Shown here one piece after another: positions 1-5,427 of a stretch of DNA of 5,440 bases (position 1 is the stretch's first letter; each line of letters opens with the position of its first letter). The translations under genes were made by a program, and so were the position numbers. The notes beneath the pieces are model-generated. The model was not told where the DNA came from. It did not search any database and saw only the letters and a program-made list of their open reading frames with translations. This DNA comes from Pseudomonadota bacterium (GTDB taxonomy: Bacteria; Pseudomonadota; Alphaproteobacteria; Rhizobiales; Devosiaceae): positions 1-5,440 of the forward strand of contig JAEYTN010000462.1 in assembly GCA_023433985.1 (NCBI GenBank), read 5' to 3'.

Positions 1-953
1 CCTACAAGGTGTTCACGACCAAGTTCGACGAGATCGTACGGGCGCCCGACCTCTGTCCGCCCGACGAGCTCGAGCAGCTGCGCTCGCTGCTCGACAAGCA
101 GCTCGAGAATCTCGCCGGCGCCGTGGCGCGGCTCGCCAACAAGCTGCAGCGCAAGCTGATGGCGCAGCAGAGCCGCAGCTGGCAGTTCGACCTCGAAGAG
201 GGCGTGCTCGACACCGCGCGCCTCACGCGCGTGGTCACCGACCCGATGCAGGCGCTGAGCTTCAAGGTCGAGAGCGAAACCGATTTCCGCGACACCGTGG
301 TGACGCTGCTGATCGACAATTCCGGTTCGATGCGCGGGCGGCCGATCACCATCGCCGCGATCTGCGGCGATATCCTTGCGCGCACGCTCGAACGCTGCGG
401 CGTCAAGGTCGAAATCCTGGGCTTCACGACGCGGGCCTGGAAGGGTGGCAAGTCGCGCGAGGCCTGGCTCGAGGCGGGACGTCCGCCCAATCCCGGCCGC
501 GTCAACGACATCCGCCACATCATCTACAAGGCCGCCGACGAGCCCTGGCGCCACGCCCGCCGCAACCTCGGCCTGATGATGCGCGAGGGGCTGCTCAAGG
601 AAAATATCGACGGCGAGGCCCTGCAATGGGCGCACAAGCGGCTGCTCGGGCGGACAGAGAATCGCCGCATCCTGATGGTGATTTCGGACGGCGCTCCGGT
701 CGATGATTCGACCCAGAGCGTGAATGCCGGCAACTACCTCGAGGCCCACTTGCGCCAGGTGATCGAAGAGATCGAGACCCGCTCCTCCGTGCAGTTGGTG
801 GCGATCGGCATCGGCCACGACGTGACGCGCTACTATCGTCGCGCCGTCACGCTGCTCGATGCCGAGGAACTGGCCGGCGCACTGACCGACGAGCTCGCCT
901 CGCTGTTCGACGAGGAAGCACCCGGCGCCTACCGTAAGAGCCGCTACGGATGA
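1..953 (+). CDS. cobT: Cobaltochelatase subunit CobT, C-terminal part (5' end outside window)
   Basis: CobT is the von Willebrand A-domain subunit of the ATP-dependent aerobic cobaltochelatase CobN-CobS-CobT, which inserts Co2+ into hydrogenobyrinic acid a,c-diamide in cobalamin synthesis in the cytoplasm. The reading frame is open from the window edge (first whole codon at position 3), leaving 316 visible residues; full CobT proteins are about 600 residues, so the acidic N-terminal half is missing because of the window border, not by mutation. The vWA domain starts near visible residue 98: [14 protein letters not shown] carries the MIDAS motif D-x-S-x-S (DNA 315-329), and [10 protein letters not shown] supplies the distal MIDAS aspartate (near 687). 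The intervening block with [23 protein letters not shown] and the closing [13 protein letters not shown] are typical of CobT. The protein ends with a complete C-terminus, and its stop codon overlaps the next gene's ATG. CobS, its AAA+ partner, would be expected upstream. The alternative, a magnesium chelatase BchD/ChlD, fits less well because of these CobT-specific blocks. Confidence 0.95.
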   Translation, partial: YKVFTTKFDEIVRAPDLCPPDELEQLRSLLDKQLENLAGAVARLANKLQRKLMAQQSRSWQFDLEEGVLDTARLTRVVTDPMQALSFKVESETDFRDTVVTLLIDNSGSMRGRPITIAAICGDILARTLERCGVKVEILGFTTRAWKGGKSREAWLEAGRPPNPGRVNDIRHIIYKAADEPWRHARRNLGLMMREGLLKENIDGEALQWAHKRLLGRTENRRILMVISDGAPVDDSTQSVNAGNYLEAHLRQVIEEIETRSSVQLVAIGIGHDVTRYYRRAVTLLDAEELAGALTDELASLFDEEAPGAYRKSRYG

Positions 954-1981
954 CGGATACGCGTCGCGCCTCCCGATTCCTCGGCGCCACGTTGCTGATC
1001 CTGAGCGCCGGTATGGCGATCAGCATCGTTGCGAGCTTGCGCGCTGCGGCGGACGACCTGACGATCACCTCGCTGCCCATCACGCGCTTCATGTCGGCCG
1101 ATGTCGGCCAGCAGGTGCAGGGCGTGGTCTGGCGCGGCGGCATCGAGATGCAGAGCCAGATTGACACGTTTGGCGGCCTCTCCGGCCTCGGCTTCACCGG
1201 CCCCAATGGCAGGCTGGTGCTGGTCTCCGACCGCGGCAACTTCATCTCTGGCCAGTTGCTCTACGACGAGGGCGGCCGGCCGGCCGGGCTGATCGGCGTC
1301 ACCATCGAGCCGATCCAGAACTCGAAGGGCGCCGAGCTGCCGCGCGCTTACACGCGCGATGCCGAAGCGCTGACCGTGATCGAGCGCAACGGCGTGCCGA
1401 GCGCCGTGCGGGTCGGCTTCGAGAACCTCACCCGCGTTGCCGACTTCCAGCTGGTGGACGGCGTCCCGCAGGGAGCCGCCCGCGAAGTCAACATCCCGAA
1501 GTTCCTGACCGACACCCGCACCAACGAGACGCTGGAGGCGGTCTGCGTGGCGCCCCCCGCCTCGCCCATCGCGGGCTCGACGCTGCTGCTGACCGAAGGC
1601 GTCATCGACGATGACGGCCAGCATGTCGGCTACCTCCTGGGCAAGAACGACAAGGGGCCGGTGAGCTACATTTCGGGCAGCGGTACCAACCCCACCGACT
1701 GCGCCTTCATGCCCAACGGCGACCTGCTCGTGCTCGAGCGCGGCGTGGCACTGCTGGCGTTCCAGATGCGGCTGATGCGGGTGCCGGCGGCCGACGTGAA
1801 GCCCGGCGCCCATCTCAAGGGCGAGCAGCTGCTGCAATCGAGCGGCAGCGACATCGACAACATGGAAGGCCTTGCCGTCCACGCCGGACCCGACGGCAAG
1901 CCGCGCATCACCATCGTCTCGGACAACAACTTCAACGACTTCGAGCGCAACCTGCTGCTCGAGTTCTCGCTGCCCGAGTAG
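950..1981 (+). CDS. Exported esterase-like activity of phytase family protein
   Basis: A 343-residue protein with an N-terminal export signal: basic TRRASRF, then a hydrophobic stretch about residues 11-30, and a likely signal peptidase site at LRAAA-DD around residue 35. The mature part matches the 'esterase-like activity of phytase' beta-propeller family. Recurrent blade motifs are FGGLSGL (74-80), LVSDRGNF (91-98), RDAEALTV (136-143), NETLEAV (192-198), [17 protein letters not shown] (248-264), DNMEGLAV (303-310), IVSDNNFN (322-329) and a closing LLLEFSLP. The repeated acidic D/E-x-E-x-L pattern probably lines the propeller's central metal or active site, as is known for phytase-like propellers. 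The true substrate is not established for this family, so phosphoester hydrolysis in the periplasm is only inferred. The ATG at 950 shares four bases (ATGA) with the cobT stop. No strong Shine-Dalgarno precedes it, so translational coupling to cobT is likely. An internal ATG at 1013 would still leave a short hydrophobic leader but is less convincing. Confidence 0.88.
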   Translation: MTDTRRASRFLGATLLILSAGMAISIVASLRAAADDLTITSLPITRFMSADVGQQVQGVVWRGGIEMQSQIDTFGGLSGLGFTGPNGRLVLVSDRGNFISGQLLYDEGGRPAGLIGVTIEPIQNSKGAELPRAYTRDAEALTVIERNGVPSAVRVGFENLTRVADFQLVDGVPQGAAREVNIPKFLTDTRTNETLEAVCVAPPASPIAGSTLLLTEGVIDDDGQHVGYLLGKNDKGPVSYISGSGTNPTDCAFMPNGDLLVLERGVALLAFQMRLMRVPAADVKPGAHLKGEQLLQSSGSDIDNMEGLAVHAGPDGKPRITIVSDNNFNDFERNLLLEFSLPE

Positions 1982-1984
1982 CCG

Positions 1985-2629
1985 CTAGGCCCGCGCCCCG
2001 ATCGGCGGCAGCGGCATCAGCTTGCCCATCAGAGCGCGATAGGGTGCAAGGAGCAGCAGGGCCGCGAGGAACTTGACCAGGAAGTCGCCTGTCGCCAGCG
2101 AGGTCCAGAGCGGCACCTCGCCGCCGATGCCGAGCCACGGCGCCGGAAAGCCCAGCGATCCGTCCTCCATTCCGAACAGCCCGTCGATGAAACCAAGAGC
2201 GGGCGCAAAGGCGATCGAGAAGAACACCAGCGTATCGAGCATCGAGCCGAACAGCGACCCGGCGAGCGGCGGCAGCACCCAGTTCCGACTCATCCTCAGG
2301 CGCGAGAACACCGAGATGTCGAGCAGCTGCCCCACGAGGAAGGCGGTCGCCGAGGCGATGGCGATGCGTGGCGTCGCGAGCCAGAACGACAACCCCAGCG
2401 CCACGATGAAGCCGACCACCACCACCATGCGCGCCCGCACCGGGCCGTCGTGCCGGTTGGTGAGGTCGGTGACGAGGAAAGCGAAGGGATAGGTGAAGGC
2501 GCCCCAGGTGAGGAGGTCCTTCAGGTTGAACGGACCGAGCTGAGCATCGACCGAGTACTGGACGAGAATATTGGACGCGGTGACGACCACGACCATGGCG
2601 GCAATAGCCGCGGCGAAGCGAACGAGCAT
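1985..2629 (-). CDS. Queuosine precursor transporter, YhhQ/VUT (DUF165) family
   Basis: A 214-residue, very hydrophobic inner-membrane protein with about six membrane segments (roughly residues 4-25, 40-56, 67-86, 90-108, 120-146 and 178-198). Family signatures are the segment TYPFAFLVTDLTNRHDG (46-62), with its conserved YP...DLTNR, followed by SATAFLVGQLLDISVFSRLR (93-112) and GSMLDTLVFFSIAF (128-141), where buried acidic residues sit within membrane segments. E. coli YhhQ of this family imports the queuosine precursors preQ0 and preQ1 for tRNA wobble modification. That role is known for the family and inferred here. The length is near the usual 210-240. The ATG at 2627-2629 is preceded by AGAGG at 9 bases and a second GAGGA abutting the codon; the first is the more plausible ribosome binding site. 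It lies downstream of rpmB on the same strand, but a strong terminator separates them. Its stop faces the phytase-like gene's stop with 3 bases between. I see no convincing promoter of its own. Confidence 0.9.
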   Translation of the reverse strand: MLVRFAAAIAAMVVVVTASNILVQYSVDAQLGPFNLKDLLTWGAFTYPFAFLVTDLTNRHDGPVRARMVVVVGFIVALGLSFWLATPRIAIASATAFLVGQLLDISVFSRLRMSRNWVLPPLAGSLFGSMLDTLVFFSIAFAPALGFIDGLFGMEDGSLGFPAPWLGIGGEVPLWTSLATGDFLVKFLAALLLLAPYRALMGKLMPLPPIGARA

Positions 2630-2649
2630 TCCTCGAAACCTCTATGTGA

Positions 2650-2678
2650 GCCGCCCTCCGGCATGAGACCGGTGCGGC
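2650..2678 (-). promoter_or_regulatory. Hairpin in the leader of the queuosine-precursor transporter gene
   Basis: An inverted repeat of GCCGC/GCGGC (2650-2654 with 2674-2678) encloses CCGG/CCGG (2658-2661 with 2669-2672), with a 3-by-1 internal loop and a 7-base apical loop. It lies between the rpmB terminator's U-tract and the transporter's ribosome binding site. It could be a leader RNA structure, a second barrier to read-through, or chance in GC-rich DNA. I see no preQ1-I riboswitch signature (no A-rich tail able to form the pseudoknot). Confidence 0.3.
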
Positions 2679-2715
2679 AAAAACGAAACCGCGCGCTTCG
2701 TCGTGAAGCGCGCGG
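2679..2715 (-). terminator. Rho-independent terminator of rpmB
   Basis: A perfect 11-bp GC-rich stem (arms 2705-2715 and 2689-2699, loop 2700-2704) is read on the minus strand 21 bases after the rpmB stop. It is followed by TTTCGTTTTT (2688-2679), an interrupted U-tract. Stem strength, position and tail fit an intrinsic terminator that isolates the highly expressed rpmB from the transporter gene behind it. Confidence 0.85.
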
Positions 2716-2736
2716 CCGAAACTCTAGCAGATCAGC

Positions 2737-3030
2737 TTACTGCGCGGCAGTGGCCAGCGCGGAGCGGACTTCCTGCTTCAGCGCCTTGGCGCGATCGCTC
2801 AGGTCGGCGTCATCCTGCTTGAGCAGGAAGGCGTCGATGCCGCCGCGATGCTCGACCGAGCGCAGCGCGTTCGCCGAGATGCGCAGCTTGACCGAGCGGC
2901 CGAGCGCGTCCGACAGCAGCGAAACGTTGAGCAGGTTGGGGAGGAAACGGCGGCGGGTGCGGTTCACGGCGTGGGACACGCGGTTACCGGTCATGACGCC
3001 CTTGCCGGTCAGTTCACAGCGACGAGACAT
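2737..3030 (-). CDS. rpmB: 50S ribosomal protein L28
   Basis: L28 (bL28) is a component of the large ribosomal subunit. The 97-residue protein opens with the family's [11 protein letters not shown], continues with [19 protein letters not shown] (15-33), then [20 protein letters not shown] (47-66) and a charged alpha-helical C-terminal tail (about 70-92) typical of alphaproteobacterial L28; other bacterial L28s are often about 78 residues. Only one cysteine (C5) remains, so this is not the zinc-binding CXXC form. The ATG at 3028-3030 is preceded by AGGAA at a normal distance. As is usual in alphaproteobacteria, rpmB stands alone, without rpmG beside it. It has its own promoter (3111-3139) and terminator (2679-2715), so it is probably a single-gene transcript. 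Confidence 0.97.
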   Translation of the reverse strand: MSRRCELTGKGVMTGNRVSHAVNRTRRRFLPNLLNVSLLSDALGRSVKLRISANALRSVEHRGGIDAFLLKQDDADLSDRAKALKQEVRSALATAAQ

Positions 3031-3051
3031 GGTATGTTCCTGTTACAAAGG

Positions 3052-3081
3052 CCTTCGCGGCGGGAAGTCCCGCACTCGAGG
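3052..3081 (-). promoter_or_regulatory. Possible hairpin in the rpmB 5' leader
   Basis: Between the predicted rpmB promoter and its start lies a stem GCGGG/CCCGC (3060-3064 with 3069-3073, loop AAGT on the plus strand). It can be extended by an outer CCT-CG/CGAGG pairing (3052-3057 with 3077-3081, one bulged base). The leader would be about 70 bases, long enough for a structured element such as a ribosomal-protein autoregulatory site, but nothing shows that it binds L28. Confidence 0.25.
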
Positions 3082-3110
3082 CGTGGATTCTGTTCTTGAT
3101 TGTGGGCGCC

Positions 3111-3139
3111 TCCATAGAGAAACCGGCACGCCCCGTCAA
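3111..3139 (-). promoter_or_regulatory. Sigma-70-type promoter of rpmB
   Basis: On the minus strand, TTGACG (3139-3134) is followed after exactly 17 bases by TATGGA (3116-3111). Both boxes are good matches to the housekeeping promoter pattern of alphaproteobacteria, where the -35 TTGACG is strongly conserved and the -10 is looser. Transcription would start near 3103-3105, giving a leader of about 70-75 bases before the rpmB ATG. Confidence 0.7.
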
Positions 3140-3227
3140 GTTGAGAAGCCCGTGAGCGCCTTGCCAGCGCCATGCGCCAAAGGCAAGTTGGCCCGTCGAG
3201 CGATTCGATTGAGCCTGGCGCCGTGCC

Positions 3228-3245
3228 GGAGGAAGACTTTTGGTG
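3228..3245 (+). promoter_or_regulatory. Shine-Dalgarno and alternative TTG/GTG starts of the DUF3108 gene
   Basis: GGAGGA at 3228-3233 is the strongest ribosome binding site in the window. It lies 6 bases before a TTG (3240-3242) and 9 before a GTG (3243-3245) in the same frame. No ATG or other start is available upstream, because a TGA at 3210-3212 closes the frame. TTG has the better spacing and GTG is the more commonly used codon; the choice changes the protein by one residue. Confidence 0.65.
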
Positions 3246-4052
3246 TTGAGCGCCGCGATCCGGAAACCGGTCCAGAACTATCTGGGCGCCCTGCTGTTCG
3301 GGCTCGGACTGTCCACCCTTCCCGCCACCGCGGCGCCGCTCAAGGCAGTGGCCGAATATACCGTGACCATCGGCGGTACGCAGGTGGCCAATGTCGAAGT
3401 GACGCTCGACGACGACGGTTCGAAATACAGCCTCACCGGCAACGCCAGGATCACCGGACTCGCCCGCCTTGTGGCATCGGGATCGGCCCGGCTGCAATCC
3501 TCGGGCGCCTCCACCGGCTCCGGCCTCCGCTCGCAGCGCTTCGACCTGCTGACCCGGGCGAGCGGCGAGGATTTCACCGTCGCCATCACCTATGCCGCGG
3601 GCGATGTGTCGACCTTCAAGGTCAATCCGCCGATCATCAACAATATCGACCGGGTGGCGATCGAGCGGAAGCAGCTGGTCGGCAACATCAACGATATGGC
3701 CGCCGCTTTCGTGCTGAAGGGCGGCAAGCTGGACGCCAGCCTCTGCGACAGGCAGTTGCAGATCTTCACCGGCGTCGAGCGCTTCAACCTGAAGCTCAGC
3801 TATGCCAAGGACGACGTCGCGACCTCGAAGCGTACCGGCTACCAGGGCCCCGTGGTGCTGTGCGCCGTGCGCTACAGCCCGATCTCGGGCCACTACACCA
3901 GTTCCGAGGTGACCCGCGACCTGGTCGAGAAGGAGCGCATCCTCGTCTGGTACGCGCCGCTCGCGGCGCCCGGCTACTTCATCCCGTATCGAGCGCTGGT
4001 GACCACCGAGTCGGGCGATATATCCGTCGTGCTCACGACGCTGACCCAATAG
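3240..4052 (+). CDS. Exported DUF3108 domain-containing protein
   Basis: A 270-residue protein with a clear signal peptide: basic residues (RKP) near 8-10, hydrophobic core YLGALLFGLGLSTL (14-27) and a likely cleavage after ATAA (about residue 32). The mature region starts AEYTVTIGGTQVANVEV, a beta-strand opening typical of DUF3108 proteins. It continues with the alternating strands of that family and ends in VWYAPLAAPGYFIPYRALV (236-254). Two cysteines, C169 (LCDR) and C208 (VLCAVRY), flank the conserved GVERFNLKLSY block; since the protein is exported they probably form a disulfide. DUF3108 has no firmly assigned activity, and a periplasmic or outer-membrane-associated envelope role is inferred. 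The gene is divergent from rpmB, with 209 bases between, an arrangement I recall as common in Hyphomicrobiales. No clear promoter of its own is visible. The start is non-ATG (TTG at 3240, or GTG at 3243). Confidence 0.88.
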   Translation: MVLSAAIRKPVQNYLGALLFGLGLSTLPATAAPLKAVAEYTVTIGGTQVANVEVTLDDDGSKYSLTGNARITGLARLVASGSARLQSSGASTGSGLRSQRFDLLTRASGEDFTVAITYAAGDVSTFKVNPPIINNIDRVAIERKQLVGNINDMAAAFVLKGGKLDASLCDRQLQIFTGVERFNLKLSYAKDDVATSKRTGYQGPVVLCAVRYSPISGHYTSSEVTRDLVEKERILVWYAPLAAPGYFIPYRALVTTESGDISVVLTTLTQ

Positions 4053-4136
4053 CTGAACGCCGGCTAAACCCTTCTATCAGCAGGCATTCAACGGCCGTGG
4101 TCTAGAACGGTCCGGTCTGATCGCGTCTACCCCGGT

Positions 4137-4158
4137 CCGTCGGGCAACAGACCCGCGG
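4137..4158. terminator. GC hairpin in the convergent gap (first of two)
   Basis: CCG-t-CGGG (4137-4144) pairs with CCCGCGG (4152-4158) around a 7-base loop, with one bulged T. It lies between the convergent ends of the DUF3108 and flavoprotein genes and could help end either transcript. It has no U-tract, so intrinsic termination is doubtful. Confidence 0.25.
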
Positions 4159-4169
4159 CGCCGTGAGCC

Positions 4170-4193
4170 GGCCGGCCTCCACGGAGACCGGCC
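4170..4193. terminator. GC hairpin in the convergent gap (second of two)
   Basis: GGCCGG (4170-4175) pairs with CCGGCC (4188-4193); after one C-A mismatch, CTC/GAG extends the stem to a 4-base loop (4180-4183). Being symmetric, it could stall polymerase from both sides: it lies 118 bases after the DUF3108 stop and 19 bases after the flavoprotein stop. No U-tract follows on either strand, so it may be a Rho-assisted or weak bidirectional terminator. Confidence 0.35.
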
Positions 4194-4211
4194 CGCCGGG
4201 TGAGCGACCGG

Positions 4212-5294
4212 CTATTTCTGGCGCGGCTCGTGCAGCCAGTCGCCGGCCGTCACCCATCGACCTTCCCGCTTCGCCGTGACTCCTTCGAGCAGCGTGGCGG
4301 CTGCGTTGCGGATTTCGCCCTGCATCGCCTGGTCGGCATCGAACTCCTCGTGGCTCGTCGCGTAGGGCTTCCAGTAGCCGATATAGCGATCCACCTCCGC
4401 CCTCGGTCCGGCCGGCTCCAGCTTCATGAACTTCAGCCAGTCCGAGATCGAGCGGCGCACATTCTCCACTCCCTCCACGTCTCCATGCGACACCACTGCG
4501 AACAGCCGGCCCGCGAGGTGCCGCGGGTAGGTCCAGTGATCGAGCTCGATCGCCTTGGCCTTGGCCGCATCCTTGCCGTGCGTGAGAGTGGGGTCCGGGT
4601 TGCCGCCATCGGCGCAGACCATCCGGTCCATCAGCAGCTTCAGCGGCGAGGTCACCTGATACCAGTTGACCGGCGAGACGACGAACACGCCGTCCGCGGC
4701 CACCCACATTGGGTAGATCTCGTTCATCCAGTCCTGCGTCTGCCCCAGCGAGTGGTTCGGATAGCAAGAGCACGGCCAGTGGCAGAGCGGCGCCGCGGTG
4801 GAGAAGCACGCCTTGCACGGGTGGATATACCGCCCGTATTCCGAGGCGAGCCGCGAGAGATCCAGAATCTCGGTCTCCGCGCCGCCCTTCTGCATCACCT
4901 CCTCGGCGATCTTCACCATCCGCCAGCTCTTGCTGCTTTCGCCCGGGCAGGTGTGCTCGGAGCGCGACGAGGCATTGACCAGCAGGATGCGGGCCGGGCG
5001 CCATTCCTCCTCGTAGCGCTGCTGCGCCTTGTCGATCGCCGCCTTGGCCTCCAGCCAGTCGACGGCGAGGTCGTAGTCCGGATCGGCATAGGCCGGCCCG
5101 GCCTTGCGGGTGATCGGCGCCTTGCGCGAGTTGCGATAGGCGTCCCACGCGATCGCGACCACCTTGTCGAGGTCGCCGCGCACCGCATCGAAAGCCGGAT
5201 CGACGAACTGGCGCATGTAGCGCCGCCGGAACTCGGCCTCGTCGAGCTTGACGGCCGGCATTTCCTTGCGCGGTTCGGTGTGGGCTTCGATCAT
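4212..5294 (-). CDS. Flavodoxin-fold, cysteine-rich NAD(P)H-dependent oxidoreductase
   Basis: A 360-residue cytoplasmic protein without signal peptide. Residues 1-98 are a charged, mainly helical extension. The flavodoxin/NADPH-dependent FMN reductase fold begins at ARILLVNASSRSEHTCPGES (101-120), where the strand and Ser-rich loop are the expected FMN-phosphate binding site. It continues through TEILDLSRL (141-149) and VAADGVFVVSPVNWYQVTSPLKLLMDR (198-224), the strand and helix in which the SPVxW loop contacts the flavin in this family. A cluster C160-x2-C163-x7-C171-x3-C175-x-C177 follows HPC, recalling the cysteine motif of iron-sulfur flavoproteins, though the spacing differs from the archaeal Isf pattern; C116 and C227 are extra. 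Family and FMN binding are fairly sure; an iron-sulfur cluster, physiological substrate and pathway are not. The ATG at 5292-5294 is chosen because GAGG lies 7 bases upstream; a TTG at 5334-5336 would start inside the inverted repeat's upstream flank and lacks a binding site. Monocistronic here and convergent with the DUF3108 gene. Confidence 0.88.
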   Translation of the reverse strand: MIEAHTEPRKEMPAVKLDEAEFRRRYMRQFVDPAFDAVRGDLDKVVAIAWDAYRNSRKAPITRKAGPAYADPDYDLAVDWLEAKAAIDKAQQRYEEEWRPARILLVNASSRSEHTCPGESSKSWRMVKIAEEVMQKGGAETEILDLSRLASEYGRYIHPCKACFSTAAPLCHWPCSCYPNHSLGQTQDWMNEIYPMWVAADGVFVVSPVNWYQVTSPLKLLMDRMVCADGGNPDPTLTHGKDAAKAKAIELDHWTYPRHLAGRLFAVVSHGDVEGVENVRRSISDWLKFMKLEPAGPRAEVDRYIGYWKPYATSHEEFDADQAMQGEIRNAAATLLEGVTAKREGRWVTAGDWLHEPRQK

Positions 5295-5298
5295 GGCA

Positions 5299-5323
5299 CT
5301 TCCTCTCGTTCGTCGAGAGGAAG
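5299..5323 (-). promoter_or_regulatory. Perfect inverted repeat covering the flavoprotein gene's Shine-Dalgarno
   Basis: A perfect 10-bp inverted repeat (arms 5299-5308 and 5314-5323) with a 5-base spacer lies 4 bases before the ATG. In the mRNA the 3' arm, CGAGAGGAAG, contains the ribosome binding site GAGG, so the folded hairpin would hide it. Read as DNA, the same dyad could be an operator for a dimeric repressor. The symmetry is seen directly; either regulatory role is inferred. Confidence 0.55.
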
Positions 5324-5379
5324 ACGCGACCGCCAAATCCGGTTCCGACGCCGTGTTTTCAGGCGGGGCGGAAAATCAC

Positions 5380-5397
5380 GGTTAACAGGGCGTTACC
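5380..5397. promoter_or_regulatory. Imperfect dyad upstream of the flavoprotein gene
   Basis: GGTTAAC (5380-5386) faces GTTACC (5392-5397) across 5 bases: TAAC-N5-GTTA is exact and the flanking GG/CC pair continues after one extra T. Its size and position about 85-105 bases before the ATG fit an operator for a dimeric regulator, for example of the TetR, MarR or HxlR type, but no regulator gene is in the window. Confidence 0.25.
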
Positions 5398-5398
5398 G

Positions 5399-5427
5399 AA
5401 AACCATGTGTCACGCTGGGACGGTCAA
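5399..5427 (-). promoter_or_regulatory. Weak promoter candidate of the flavoprotein gene
   Basis: On the minus strand TTGACC (5427-5422) is a fair -35 box, preceded by a run of six A (5438-5433) that could act as an UP element. At 16-17 bases the -10 position reads only TGGTTT or GGTTTT, a poor match. If used, the dyad at 5380-5397 would sit at the transcription start, a repressor-like position, and the leader would be about 95 bases and include the ribosome-site hairpin. Confidence 0.22.

Noticed and set aside
2..523. Minus-strand open frame opposite cobT
   Set aside because: Ser/Arg-rich antisense translation opposite a well-conserved vWA-domain gene.
944..1882. Long minus-strand open frame opposite the phytase-like gene
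   Set aside because: The translation is rich in Ala, His, Gln and Arg, as expected for the antisense of a GC-rich gene, and the plus-strand frame has clear propeller motifs and a signal peptide.
2630..2690. preQ1 riboswitch upstream of the queuosine-precursor transporter
   Set aside because: The leader has a hairpin but no A-rich 3' tail or other preQ1 aptamer signature that I can recognise.
3009..4049. Long minus-strand open frame opposite the DUF3108 gene
   Set aside because: Same antisense composition; it would also overlap the start of rpmB and the rpmB promoter.
2450..4105. A 551-codon open frame on the plus strand
   Set aside because: It runs antisense through the transporter and rpmB, then out of frame through the DUF3108 gene. 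Its translation is Arg/Ser-rich low-complexity with no family resemblance, while all three overlapped genes are recognisable. It is a by-product of high GC.
4102..5148. Second long minus-strand frame overlapping the flavoprotein gene
   Set aside because: It is the out-of-frame shadow of the flavoprotein gene, with Gly/Arg-rich sequence and no motifs; the other frame has the flavodoxin fold signatures and a good ribosome binding site.
5294..5336. Longer flavoprotein start at TTG 5334-5336
   Set aside because: It adds 14 Ser/Arg-rich residues without a ribosome binding site, whereas ATG 5292-5294 has GAGG at 7 bases.
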